A DNA stretch of 64,000 bases from Calliopum simillimum (taxonomy: Eukaryota > Arthropoda > Insecta > Diptera > Lauxaniidae): assembly GCA_951812925.1 (NCBI GenBank), contig OX638370.1:30805964-30869963 (forward strand), in the 5' to 3' direction. Below are positions 11,504 to 21,200 of the stretch, one piece after another. Position numbers and translations under genes: made by a program. The notes beneath the pieces are model-generated. The model made no database searches, was not told the origin of the DNA, and saw only the letters and a list, made by a program, of their open reading frames with translations. Position 1 is the first letter of the stretch. Each line of letters starts with the position of its first letter.

Positions 11504-12068
11504 GATGTTATGACTTTGGAGCGTATTCTGTTGCAAACCATAAAATTCGATATCCAGGTGGAACATCCATACGCATTCTTGCTCAAATATGCGAAATGCT
11601 TCAAAGGCGATCAGCAGAAACTTCAAAAAATGGTGCAAATGGCATGGAATTTCGTAAATGATTGCTTAAGCACTGTCGCCTGTCTACAGTGGGAACCAGA
11701 GATGATTGCAGTTGCTCTGATACATCTTGCTAGTAAATTAAGTAAGTTCACTGTCGCTGATTGGGTTGGTCGTCAGCCGGTGCATTTTCGTTATGCTTTA
11801 AGTTGCGAACTGGCGCTTAAATTCAACTGCACCAAAGCAGCCGAAGGGGTACGTATACTTAAAAATTTTTTTACGAAATAATGCACAACTTACTTGAAAA
11901 ATGTTTTGAGATAATTACGTTTTTCTTTCCTTGTGGAAGAACAAATGCAATGATATTCAGATATGTATATGTTACTATTTGAAATCGAACTGCATCAAAA
12001 ACATTTTTCAAGGGTTGTCACGTTATTTCTGAACAGTATCCAATGATATTAATTTTTTGTCTTTGCAG

Positions 12069-12202
12069 ATGCTTTCGTTAAAATTTTTCCAAAATCGAAA
12101 GAAGATCTTAGTGAGCATACCATCATAAAATCATTGGCATCAGCTCTTTATCACTGCAGGGATTGGAATGGTGGTCGTGCTGCACGTGATAAAAAAAGGT
12201 TT
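12069..12202 (+). other. Unidentified exon-like segment
   Basis: After a good polypyrimidine/AG acceptor (tttttgtctttgcag) the +1 frame reads AFVKIFPKSKEDLSEHTIIK and then SLASALYHCRDWNGGRAARD, which looks like amphipathic folded protein rather than noise. It does not belong to cyclin K and I cannot name it. The preceding block 11775-11848 ends in a candidate donor (gtacgtat), but joining it to this exon needs a phase-1 end that I do not see. It may be an exon of another decayed gene. Confidence 0.3.
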
Positions 12203-12785
12203 TTAATTGAAACCCGCAGCTGATTTTATTTCTAAATTTTTTTTAAGTTTTACTATTGATTTTTTGGTTGTAAATTGTCACTTTAAATGCAAAAAGACGT
12301 TACAACAAATTACTCAAATTCATTTCAGAGTGCTTTTCTATAATTTTTCTTATTTATATAACATGTTACGTCCTTTTGCATTTTTGTGCCGATATGTTGA
12401 TTCATTTCTATTTAATAGACTTAGCATGGAAACGAATCGAATGACTGATTTTCAATTGCTTACAACTTCAAAGTTAAGACAAGGATTAAAATTTTTGCTT
12501 ACAAACTTAATTCTTTGAGTTAAAATGGAAGCTTAAGTCAAACCAAGTTTTTAATGAAAATTTCAATAGGCTGATATTAACGATTGATTTTTAGTCACTC
12601 GATTCGTTTCGTCTTCCATGCTAATGTTATAATTAAAGGCAACTTCTTCAAGTTTTCCTTTCCATACATGATTCATTCATTCTTCCAAACAATTGTTTCA
12701 TTAAAACCCAATTTTATAAAATTTCACGGTTCAAAAACTAAATAAGGATTGTCAGATATATCTGCAATTGTATTTATTTTCAATA
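12203..12785. other. No gene recognised
   Basis: AT-rich. The 103-codon frame at 12207-12518 is low-complexity hydrophobic translation with no family resemblance. Confidence 0.5.
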
Positions 12786-12788
12786 AGG

Positions 12789-13157
12789 ACTGTTCCGTTA
12801 TCCGTGTGGTTTCAATTATTTTCCATTTTGGAAGCTTTTGATGAAAATGGTAAATCACGCGATAAAAAGTATCAGAATCTGTTTTGTGGAGAATTACAGG
12901 CTCTACAAATAATATTGATTTACATTTACGAGAAAGTAGCCGTTTAGGAAATATTCGATAAAATCGATTTTTTCGACTTTTTGCGATTTTTTAAGAAAAT
13001 TACCCAACGATTACTTTTTTGTTAATCCGAACTTATATTATTTGTACAACCTGCAACTCTCCACAATATTCCAATTCTTTTTATCGTTCGACTCACTGTT
13101 TTAATCAAAAAGCCTCCTAAATAATAAGTAATTGAAATCACACGGATTTCGGAATAA
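12789..13157. repeat. Foldback element, copy 2 of the family at 8.63 kb
   Basis: The ends ccgtgtggtttcaatta (about 12801) and taattgaaatcacacgg (about 13127) are inverted, with arms continuing inward to about 12930 and 13020. The internal phrases gataaaaagtatcagaatc and ggctctacaaataat match the 8.63-kb foldback. Confidence 0.7.
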
Positions 13158-13313
13158 ACCTGAATTATCTTTAATGTGATCAGTTATTATAATTTAGCAT
13201 ATTAAAAATTCTTAAAAAATTAAGAAATAAAAAATATTTTTAATAAATTACTAAAAAAAATACAGAGCTATTTTTCATTTTATTGATTTGAAGATTATTA
13301 TTAGTTAGGCGTG

Positions 13314-13556
13314 AATTAGGGCCCAATTGGTTTTGCCTAAGCAGAACATTAGGGTAAAGTGCGAAATCCCAACGATGGCCTAGTTTGGTAAGCCTCAAAT
13401 TTTCCTAAATACGAACGCCTACCTAATTAGGCCGGCATTAGGCATTCCTTATTGGGAAAATATGGGGAACACCGTTACATCCGATATGAGGGCCTTGTTA
13501 GGCTCCCGCGTTTGGCCCTAACGTTCTGGTTAGGCAAAACCAACGGGGCCCTAATT
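13314..13556. mobile_element. MITE, 243 bp, 27-bp TIRs
   Basis: The left end aattagggcccaattggttt (running on to tgcctaa, 13314-13340) matches the reverse complement of 13530-13556 at 25 of 27 positions. The interior is rich in GCCTA and TTAGGC motifs. Flanking sequence shows no clean target duplication. The motif content links it to the array at 7.23-7.66 kb. Confidence 0.85.
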
Positions 13557-13744
13557 GTCGCCACACAAAATTTTCTAGTCGGGAATGAAATAAAGGCAAT
13601 ATTTAAATTTCATTTAAAAACTGTTTATTTTAAAATGTCATGGCATACCACGATAATTCCATAACATAAAAAAAAACAAGTGGAAATAAGTTTTCAGAGT
13701 TTCTAGGGAAAATAATTTTAAGTGCCCTACATATATGATACATT
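13557..13744. other. No gene recognised
   Basis: AT-rich spacer with nothing recognised. Confidence 0.5.
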
Positions 13745-13912
13745 TAGCTAAATTAAAGACTTTCAAATGAAAAGCGGAATCTGAAGACGACCCGCGATCA
13801 ACACAAAACTTTCCAAATCATATCTTTATGAGTATTCACAACTTTTCCACACTCCCCGTTGTTAAAATTTAGACACTAATTTATTTTGTTCGAGTCGCGA
13901 TCCACCCTAATA
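13745..13912 (-). repeat. Dispersed repeat, copy 2 (partner of 4.35 kb)
   Basis: The reverse complement reads attagggtggat ... ccttcagattccgctttt-like, parallel to 4348-4505 but in the opposite orientation. Confidence 0.5.
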
Positions 13913-14964
13913 TACATATATGTATGTTATATTATTTACCCTTCACATAAAAACTTAATTTGTTAGAAGACTAAATTGAAATAACAAATTAACATTTTTA
14001 CATCTTAAAACTTTTTGATAGGACCAATTTTCTTTTTCTCCAAAATTCTGAGCATTTTATGACTTTTTAATAAAAAGAACATTTAAAAATCAATCGCATA
14101 ATTTATGACAGGCTTCGGTACTACAACATTTTCATTGAACATTGAACCTATTCAAATAACTCTGGAAAAAAATAATAAAAAATTTTATGGGAAATGCAAC
14201 GGGAGCTCACTCGGCGAACCGAGACCTGTTCACACCGAAAGTCACATGTGCTGAGATTTCTCTATATGCGCACTCTCCATATATCCAGAAACTATATCCC
14301 AGAAAAAAATTGGGGCAATCGATGTTGGTTCAAAAGTTATTAACAATATAGTGACGCCGTGCAAGTCTTTTTTCAGTAGTAGAGAAAAGTGAGGCATCTT
14401 GCAAAAAAATTTAGGCATATGATTAAAATCGTGCTTCTGGCTAGAATCGGCCTAAACAGAAGCACTATAATGACTGTACAGATCAACGGAAAAGAGTTCG
14501 TCGCGAAGAATTGGCTAATCATGAGCAAAATTAGTCATGGTCATGGAAATTTTTCGCTACCAAGACCAAGCCTAAGATGCTGATATAATTTCAAGACCAA
14601 GACTTGGGTGTGGTGTTTAGTCACGATGATCATCAAGACTAAGACTGCTTTTCGGCGTTGGTAAATTTTTGCTTAATAGGTGTGTTATACCACTTTCGAG
14701 CATCCAAGCGTCTCACATTTCGGAATTTGGCATCTTAAAATCCAACATTTAGAAAAAATAAGATTTGGAAATTTTTAAATACACAACAATCTTCAGAATT
14801 TTTTTCGAAACGAAGACCAAGACTTTAAACACGAGAACAAAACCTAGAAATAGCAAAAAAGCATAAAATTCGTGAATCTGTTAGTGCATATTGCGGATAT
14901 GCGGTTTGAAAATACCATTTGATCGCCATGAAATCATAAATAACGAATATTGGGCACTGAACAG
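13913..14964. other. No gene recognised
   Basis: AT-rich. The frame at 14389-14583 has no family features. A short alternating phrase (accaagacc, caagactaagact) around 14560-14640 and 14815-14830 is repetitive. Confidence 0.45.
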
Positions 14965-15245
14965 AATTTTATCTTAATGAAGTTAGTTTATTGACTGTTT
15001 TTTATTGCTTGTATAGTACTAATGAAAGTACCAACGCGCTTTTTCTAAATTGAAGTATGATAATTTTTTATATTGAACTAATTAAACAGTCATTTTTGCA
15101 ATTTTTCAACAACAGACGAAAGCAAGTGTTAACATGGAAATTGATTACATATGTTTCGGCTACTTCCACATACATATTTATATATTTTCATATATAAACA
15201 TGTATATAGCCTCATCAGATCAGTTTTAGTTAAATCTTGCCAGAA

Positions 15246-15335
15246 ACCGTACTCGAACTCGTGACTCCGGTTTTCTAATGAAAGAGAACGCGGTGCTTAA
15301 GCGATTGTGCTATAGGCCACGAGTAAACTCTCTGA
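15246..15335 (-). other. tRNA-like module (Glu-like) in foldback arm B
   Basis: The reverse complement shows an A-box-like tatagcacaatcgcttaag, a ttct/agaa stem around ctttcat (TTC in the anticodon position, as in tRNA-Glu) and a B-box-like gagttcgagtac. A complete cloverleaf with good acceptor pairing is not evident, so this is a tRNA-derived module, not a functional tRNA gene. Confidence 0.5.
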
Positions 15336-15747
15336 GCAGGATCGCCATTATGCATAACTCATAAGGCTCACTAGCGCCGTCTGTTGTGAAAAATTGCCAA
15401 ATTGCAAAAATGACTGTTTAATTAGTTCAATATAAAAAATTATCATACTTCAATTTAGAAAAAGCGCGTTGGTACTTTCATTAGTACTATACAAGCAATA
15501 AAAAACAGTCAATAAACTAACTTCATAAATTTATCTAGGGGAACCTGCCTATCTATCATTAAAATTCTCGTAATTTCGAGAGCCTGCATTGTATGTGGAA
15601 AACAAATCCGCCCTTGTAGGTTTTAATTGTAGCTAGCGTAGCATGTCTCAAAACCAGAGTGTGTTACCAACTAACAATTTGGCAATTTTTCACAACAGAC
15701 GGCGCTAGTGAGCCTTATGAGTTATGCATAATGGCGATCCTGCTCAG

Positions 15748-15837
15748 AGAGTTTACTCGTGGCCTATAGCACAATCGCTTAAGCACCGCGTTCTCTTTCA
15801 TTAGAAAACCGGAGTCACGAGTTCGAGTACGGTTTCT
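15748..15837 (+). other. tRNA-like module (Glu-like), inverted second copy
   Basis: Same module as at 15246-15335 but on the + strand within B'. The two copies face each other across the spacer. Confidence 0.5.
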
Positions 15838-16667
15838 GGCAAGATTTAACTAAAACTGATCTGATGAGGCTATATACATGTTTATATATAAAAATATATA
15901 AATATGTATGTGGAAGTAGCCGAAACATATGTAATCAATTTCCATGTTAACACTTGCTTTCGTCTGTTGTTGAAAAATTGCAAAAATGACTGTTTAATTA
16001 GTTCAATATAAAAAATTAATTTTATCTTATCTACTTATGTTTCGGGAACTGGCAACACTAATGTCAATAGCTAAATTCTGGCTTCATAATAAAGTTTGAC
16101 ATTTTTTAGCATAAACGTACTCACAACGTTTTGATGTACAAGTGCTATTTGTTTTGTTTATAGTGAGTTAAGAAAATCAATTTGGCCGAAAAATGGAAAT
16201 TTCAGGAGAAGATTATTTTTCACAACTTTCGACGTGGATTTTTTCAACAAGAATGTGTCGATGAACTCAATTTTTTGTATGACGATAAAGCATCATCAAA
16301 AACCACAGTATATCGCTAGAATAGTGAATTCAATCGTGGTCGCAGTTCGGTCGCCGACGAACGCCGTGAAGGTTGTCTAAAATCGGTTGTTGTGCCACAA
16401 AACATCTATGCAGTGCATGAACTGATAATGCAAAATCGTCATGTGACATATTGTGGGTTAGAGGCATTCTTGCACATTAGTTCCATTTCAATGCATTCGA
16501 TTTTGCATAAACACTTTGTTGTAAAAAAATTTGTTCTCGTTGAAAACCCCATAATTTATCAAACGCTCAAAAAAAGCTCGCGTCGATTGGTGTAAGGAAA
16601 TGATTAAAAAATTCGACCATGGTGCTTCAACAGACGTGTGTAAGATCGTGACAGGTGACGAATCATG

Positions 16668-17078
16668 CACTGAGAAAAGAGTATGTTTCCCTCAAAGAAA
16701 TATATTTGGTTGAATATTTTATAAAATATTTGGTAATAATTAACAAATTTTGGTTAATATTAATATTAATATGACTTTAATTGGACCTTAAAATGTTGTT
16801 AATTGGGCCAAACATGGTATTTGTTTGATAGAATGTCAAGTATTTGCTATAATTTGAAAAAAAAACCTTGTCTGGGGTTCGAGTGCATTCAAAATAATAA
16901 AATAATCAAAAAAAAGAACATCATAAAATATAATATAGGCTATAAAAGTAAAAAAATAAAATAATTATTAAAAAAAAAAACACTTTCTTGTCTGGGATTC
17001 GAACCTACGACCTCACGGATATGAGTCAAACGTCTTATACACTGAGTTAACTCCATCTACAATGATTTAACAAAAAAA
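16668..17078 (+). mobile_element. CACTGAG-ended TIR element, 5' fragment inserted in mariner
   Basis: Begins cactgagaaaagagtatgtt, identical in its first 20 bases to the start of the complete element at 56560, and follows it through the tRNA-like module. The right end (tttctcagtg) is missing. About 25 bp of mariner sequence at the exit junction is gone too, so a deletion removed the element's 3' part with its flank. Confidence 0.85.
16988..17061 (-). other. tRNA-Met-like module in TIR element
   Basis: The reverse complement reads gttaactcagtgtataagac (A box), gactcatat (CAT in the anticodon position) and ggttcgaatcccagaca (B box). Acceptor-stem pairing is poor. The same module occurs at 56810-56882 and 57059-57133. 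Confidence 0.6.
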
Positions 17079-17647
17079 ACAGCAATCGACCGTGTGGATA
17101 TTCGAAGACGAGCTAAATCAAAAGTGGTTTGTGGAAGAAGCACAGCGAAGCAAATGGTCGCCTATTTCTTCGGCCGAATGGGTCATGTGGCCACTGTTTC
17201 GCTTGAGCAACGTAGGACGGTCAATTCTGAGTGGTACATGACTATTTGTTTGCCGAAAGTCTTCGGTGAAATTCGTAAAACCAACCGCCGAACACGAATC
17301 ATTCTCCATCATGCAAATGCGAGCTCTCACACATCTCGTGAAACAGGTGAATTTTTGAGCAGGCAAAACATCGAATTGACAACTCATCCTCCGTAGAGTC
17401 CTGATTTGGCACGCAATGAAATCTTCTTGTTCCCGAATATCAAAGGTAAGCTGCGTTGTCAAAGATTTACAAGCGCCGAAGAAGCAGTTGAAGCTTTCAA
17501 AAACCATGTTTTGGAGAAATTGCTTGAACGAATTCAAAGTGTGTTCATCATCAATGGGAATATTTTGAAAAACAATTAAGCCATTTTCATTTAAAAATAT
17601 TTGTTATTATTTGCTATTCCCGAAATATAAATACATAGTACTCAACG

Positions 17648-17800
17648 TATTCCGCAGTCTCCTTTTACTGCTCGCAAGAAAAGGGTACTACATAGAGACA
17701 TCTAGCGTGCTAACCAAAAAGAGGGAAACCTTGTTTTGAATATGCAAACATTTGAATGCAATTTTCTAGAAAAATAAAAAGAGAAATAAAATTTCATTAC
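17648..17800. other. Spacer between two mariners
   Basis: Short AT-rich spacer with no gene recognised. Confidence 0.5.
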
Positions 17801-17802
17801 TA

Positions 17803-19092
17803 CGTAGGCTTCTCGATATATTTCTGGCCTAGGCAGCACCAAGTGTTGCCAGGTGCAATCTGACATTTCTATTGGAAAGTTTGATATTTTTTAGCATAAA
17901 CGTACTCAGAACGTTTTGATATGACCATCATTTGTGTTGTTCACAGTGACTTGAAAAAATCAATTTGGCAAAGAAATGGAATTAACTCGTGAACATTTTC
18001 GTGCGATCATTTTTCACAACTTTTGACGTGGATTATCACGACAAGAGTGCATCGATAGACTTATATCTTTGTATGGCGATGTAGCACCATCCTATAGCAC
18101 TGTAAAAAACTGGCTTAATGAATTCAATCGTGGCCGACGCTCGCTCAAAGACGAATTCCGTGAAGGTCGTCCAAACATGGCCGTTGTGCCAGAGAACATT
18201 GATGCCATGCGTGAACTGATAATGCAAGATCGTCATTTGATATACCGTGAGATAGAAGAATCTTTACACATTAGTTCCACTTCAATACATTTGATTTTGC
18301 ATGAACACCTGGCCGTAAGAAAGGTTTGTTCTCGTTGGATCCCGCACAATTTGACAATCGCTCAAAAAAAGACCCGTGTCGATTGGTGCAAAGAAATGTT
18401 GAAAAAATACGATCACGGTCCTTCAAAAGACGTTTATAAGATTGTCACAGATGACAAATCATGGATATATGCGTATGAGCCCGAAACAAAACAGCAATCG
18501 ACCGTGTGGGCCTTCGAAGACGAGCCAAACCCAACGAAAGTTGTTCGTGGAAAAAGCACTTCGAAGCAAACGGTCGCCTGTTTCTTCGGCAAAACTGGTC
18601 ACGTGGCAACTGTTCCGCTTGAGCAACGTAGGACGGTCAATTCTGAGTAGTACACCACAATTTGTTTGCCTGAAGTCTTCGGAAATATTCGAAAAACGAA
18701 CAAGAGAAGACGAATCATTGTTCACCATGACAATGTGAGCTCTCACACATCGGCTCAAACCAGCGCCTTTTTGACCGGCCAAAGCGTCGAATTGATGAGT
18801 CATCCGCCGTACAGCCCTGACTTGGCACCCAATGACTTCTTTTTATTCCCGCACATCAAGAAAAAAATGCGTGGTCAATGATTTTCGTCGCCAGAAGATG
18901 CTGATGAAGCGTTCAAAAACCATGTTTTGGAGGTGTCTCAATCGGAGTGGAAAAAGTGCTTCGACAATTGGTTTGAGCGCATGCAAAAGTGTATAAATCA
19001 TGCTGGAGAATACTTTAAAAATCAAAACAAATTTTTGATGATAAATATTCGCATTTTCATTATTAGGCCAGAAATATATCGAGCAGCCCACG
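17803..19092 (+). mobile_element. Full-length mariner (DD34D), 1.29 kb
   Basis: TIRs cgtaggcttctcgatatatt (17803) and the complement of cgtgggctgctcgatatatt (ending 19092), with TA on both sides (17801-17802 and 19093-19094). The length is that of a complete mariner. The transposase is inactivated by point mutations only. Confidence 0.92.
17977..19030 (+). pseudogene. mariner transposase with three in-frame stops
   Basis: A single frame starts at MELTREHFRAIIFHNF and is stopped at about 18026 (TGA where family members have Arg), at 18648 (TAG where Trp is expected in NSEWY) and at about 18879 (TGA). Between the stops it keeps STVKNWLNEFNRGRRSL (helix-turn-helix), IVTDDKSWIYAYEPE (first Asp kept; the usual GDES is DDKS), VHHDNVSSHT (second Asp) and YSPDLAPNDFFLFP (third Asp, 34 residues on). 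No frameshift is seen, so decay is recent. Confidence 0.9.
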
Positions 19093-19097
19093 TACAG

Positions 19098-19700
19098 ACT
19101 TATGAAAAATCACCCTTTAGTTTTAATTGCATTAATCACAATGACAATATTAAAAATGGCCCACGCCCAATTATATGAATGGTTTATATAGAAAAATTTC
19201 AAATAACACTTATAATTAAAACGGTAGACTTCGATAAAATTAATTAAAAGAAAAAAGACTATAAAACAACAATATACAACAATTCAATAAGTAGTACAAA
19301 AAAATGCGCTCATTAGCGTGCCAAAAATACCCACGTAATAGCCATGACCGCACTGGAACTTTGCATTTACAACGTATGTACTTATATACGTTATTATATA
19401 ACTGTTGAAACGATGTTGCACATGCGCTTTAACAACAAAAGTCACAATAAATAAACAAATTACAAATTACACTATCGAAATACGTTTTGTTTTTGGCAAT
19501 AGTATGTGCAAATAGCCGGGAAGCCCTACCAAAAGTGTAATGGGGCAGTTACTACAACAAATACAATGTATATGTATTTATAGCAAACACTTGAAAAATG
19601 TTTTTCGGAACAAACGGCAAAAAAAAATTTTTTATTTTCGAAAATCCATAAACGATCACTGCGCTCATTACGTATGTAAGTAACGTCCTTAGTAGCAAGC
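19098..19700. other. Upstream region of the Tweedle gene; no gene
   Basis: AT-rich intergenic DNA. Open frames here (for example 19526-19735 on the - strand) show no family resemblance. Confidence 0.5.
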
Positions 19701-19710
19701 ACATTATTAC

Positions 19711-19729
19711 GTTCGATCATTGATCGAAC
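19711..19729. promoter_or_regulatory. 19-bp perfect palindrome upstream of the Tweedle gene
   Basis: gttcgatcattgatcgaac is a perfect inverted repeat about a central t. It lies about 144-162 bp before the predicted transcription start. A dimeric regulator site is possible; the sequence alone does not show which factor. Confidence 0.35.
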
Positions 19730-19838
19730 AATCATTACGATGTTGATAAAGTCGCGTACGATAGTTTTTTTATGTTTTATTATGCAAAAACTAAAAGTTG
19801 ATTCAATTGAAAACGAAATTGAAAAATCGCTAACGCAG

Positions 19839-19873
19839 TATAAAAACGTTTTATGACCTGACTTTTGATGTCA
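19839..19873 (+). promoter_or_regulatory. Core promoter of the Tweedle gene
   Basis: TATAAAAA at 19839-19846 is followed by an initiator-like tcattc at 19871-19876, with the presumed start A at 19873 about 34 bases downstream of the TATA box. The start codon follows 62 bases later. Confidence 0.65.
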
Positions 19874-19934
19874 TTCACAGTCGAAATACCGTATAGTTAA
19901 CACATAAAGTCATTCATTCACGGATTGCATTAAA

Positions 19935-20546
19935 ATGAAGAACGTCTGCCTTATCACAATTGTGGCCTGCACATTGGTGTTAGCCAATGCAAGACCTGAA
20001 CCACCAAAATCACGTTATGGACCACCATCAGCACCACATGATAAATATGGACCACCACCACCAGCGCCACAGAAAGAGTATGGCCCACCGCCACCACCAC
20101 CACAACCATTGCCAATCTATGGACCACCAGCACAATTCTATGGTCCACCACCTGCCTCAGAAGCGATAGTAACGAAAAATGTCTACGTTCATGTGCCACC
20201 AGAGGAGCCAATCTCATATCCATTTTCAGCGCCTATACAGACAACTGTACCGAAAAAACATTATAAGATTATCTTTATTAAAGCACCCAGTCCACCAGTG
20301 CCAGTACGTCAAGTTTTACCACCACCAGTGCAAGATGAACATAAGACATTGGTTTATGTTTTGGTTAAGAAACCAGAGGAGCAACAACCCTTGGTATTAC
20401 CTGAACCAGCAGCAACTGAGCCCAGCAAGCCGGAGGTTTATTTCATTAAATATAAACAGCAGCAACCTGCACCGCAATATGGACCACCACCAGCGCCACC
20501 AGCATCAGAGTATGGTCCACCACCAGCACAGGCTGAGACTTTTTAA
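19935..20546 (+). CDS. Tweedle-family (DUF243) cuticle protein, 203 aa
   Basis: Secreted structural protein of the insect cuticle. Residues 1-19 form a signal peptide ([19 protein letters not shown], cut before RPEPP). Residues 27-73 hold five YGPP motifs in a Pro-rich stretch, and two more occur near the C-terminus (QYGPP, EYGPP). The DUF243/Tweedle domain spans about 82-176 with its four hallmark blocks: [40 protein letters not shown] and PEVYFIKYK. Length is typical for the family. The frame is uninterrupted and a TATA box, initiator and poly(A) signal are placed correctly. The exact Drosophila orthologue among the many Tweedle genes cannot be chosen from sequence reading, so no symbol is given. 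Repeated GCC/CAC/CCA codons set it apart from the AT-rich surroundings. Confidence 0.93.
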   Translation: MKNVCLITIVACTLVLANARPEPPKSRYGPPSAPHDKYGPPPPAPQKEYGPPPPPPQPLPIYGPPAQFYGPPPASEAIVTKNVYVHVPPEEPISYPFSAPIQTTVPKKHYKIIFIKAPSPPVPVRQVLPPPVQDEHKTLVYVLVKKPEEQQPLVLPEPAATEPSKPEVYFIKYKQQQPAPQYGPPPAPPASEYGPPPAQAETF

Positions 20547-20692
20547 AGCTGGAAAACTCTCAAGTGATTTAGCGAAAGAAGTTTTGTAAATATTTTCATG
20601 TCCTTTTTAAGTGTGTGTGATGCCTTTTAATCATTTAAATTAGTCGAATTTATAATTTTATTAAATCGTTTTTTTGTTTTGTTTTTAATTAT

Positions 20693-20698
20693 AATAAA
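20693..20698 (+). terminator. Poly(A) signal of the Tweedle gene
   Basis: AATAAA lies 147 bases past the stop codon, in an AT-rich 3' UTR. Confidence 0.7.
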
Positions 20699-20899
20699 AC
20701 GATTAAAACAACACGAAACATTAAATTATGCTTAAATTAAAAATAATTAATTTGTTTTAATTAACTGACTGCAGAAGCTTTTACATTTACATATATAGAG
20801 TTGCCATGGAAGTATCTCCAACCATATTTTGATCGTTGTGTTGCCAAAACAACTGTTATTTTTCTAGTTGACTATTTTCAAAAAAAATTCTGGTTGTCT

Positions 20900-21200
20900 T
20901 CAGTATTTATTGAATAGCTAGTGTCAAATTTTGCACTTGAGTAACAAACAGATTATGATGCGTCGCGTAATGCTTTAAAACCCCTCCAATTCCATCTACA
21001 GCGCCACTTTCCATGGCCAGTGCCTGAAAAAATCAATTTTTAAGTAATGGTACTTTTGAATTTCATGGAGCATGAAGCGATTTTTAAAATGCTTTGCAGC
21101 ATCATCAGAAATTGTTGTGATACTCTCAACTTTTGCTGTTGGTGAAATTGATTCTTTCAGAATAAACAAAATTGAACAGTGGAAAAATATACCTAAAGAA
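20900..21200 (-). pseudogene. Remnant with SDDAAKHFKNRF / GHGKGAVDG-type motifs
   Basis: On the - strand, 21125-21055 reads TISDDAAKHFKNRFMLHEIQ and 21025-20915 reads, one frame away, ESGAVDGIGGVLKHYATHHN. These match the order of a phrase pair common in uncharacterised arthropod transposon-like proteins (SDGA-HFKNR ... HGKG-DG-GG--KR). The catalytic-looking Gly is changed to Asp (SDDA), and a small deletion separates the two frames. The upstream hydrophobic part of the 155-codon frame (21463-21200) is not recognisable. Family role unknown. Confidence 0.45.

Larger units (their letters stand above)
10630..11848 (+). pseudogene. Cyclin K-like gene copy, interrupted
   Basis: The translation closely follows cyclin K, the partner of CDK12/13. 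A YYDKK start region lies near 10760-10775, then (one base out of frame) KDTPSVLDGLSF. After a 325-bp insertion come [40 protein letters not shown] and [19 protein letters not shown]. An intron follows at 11441-11503 (GTGCGT...TTATAG), then [36 protein letters not shown] and [17 protein letters not shown]. Homology ends after GRQP near 11775, before the rest of the second cyclin fold. The kept intron shows a DNA-level duplicate rather than a processed copy. The frameshift in the AAAAAAA run at 10768, the insertion and the lost C-terminus argue against a working cyclin. Confidence 0.75.
14965..16029. mobile_element. Composite foldback element flanked by a 12-bp direct repeat
   Basis: aattttatctta occurs at 14965-14976 and again at 16018-16029, bracketing 1041 bp. 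Inside, arm A (14977-15103) is mirrored by A' (15405-15526). Module B (15104-15400, ends caacaacagacg / cgccgtctgttgtg) sits between them. After a 130-bp spacer, B' (15665-15978) is an almost perfect inverted copy of B, followed by a truncated piece of A'. B carries a tRNA-like sequence. There is no open reading frame of note. The 12-bp repeat suggests the composite moved as one unit; a 9-bp duplication with chance extension is also possible. Confidence 0.8.
16193..17578 (+). pseudogene. mariner transposase, broken
   Basis: Pieces in several frames: MEISGEDYFSQL at 16193, then (shifted) YGDKA-type and EFNRGRSS segments, PQNIDAVHELIMQNRH at 16397, HNLS...KKARVDWCKEM, and KIVTGDES with the first catalytic Asp. 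The insertion follows. After it come QQSTVWIFEDE, SSAEWVMWPLFRLS and, in another frame, ILHHANASSHTSRETGEFL, in which the second Asp is replaced (HHA for HHD). Multiple frameshifts and the lost Asp make it dead. Confidence 0.8.
16031..17647 (+). mobile_element. mariner element interrupted by a second transposon
   Basis: The 5' end gtttcgggaactggcaacac (16039) continues with the leader shared with the 55.3-kb copy. The 3' end is ttcccgaaatataaata followed by actcaacg and TA. The outermost left TIR bases are damaged where the composite foldback abuts. About 410 bp of foreign DNA (16668-17078) sits in the coding region. Confidence 0.8.

Noticed and set aside
19954..20223. Antisense and +2 frames over the Tweedle gene (Val- or His-rich)
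   Set aside because: They are shadows of the Pro-rich coding sequence; the sense frame has a signal peptide and domain.
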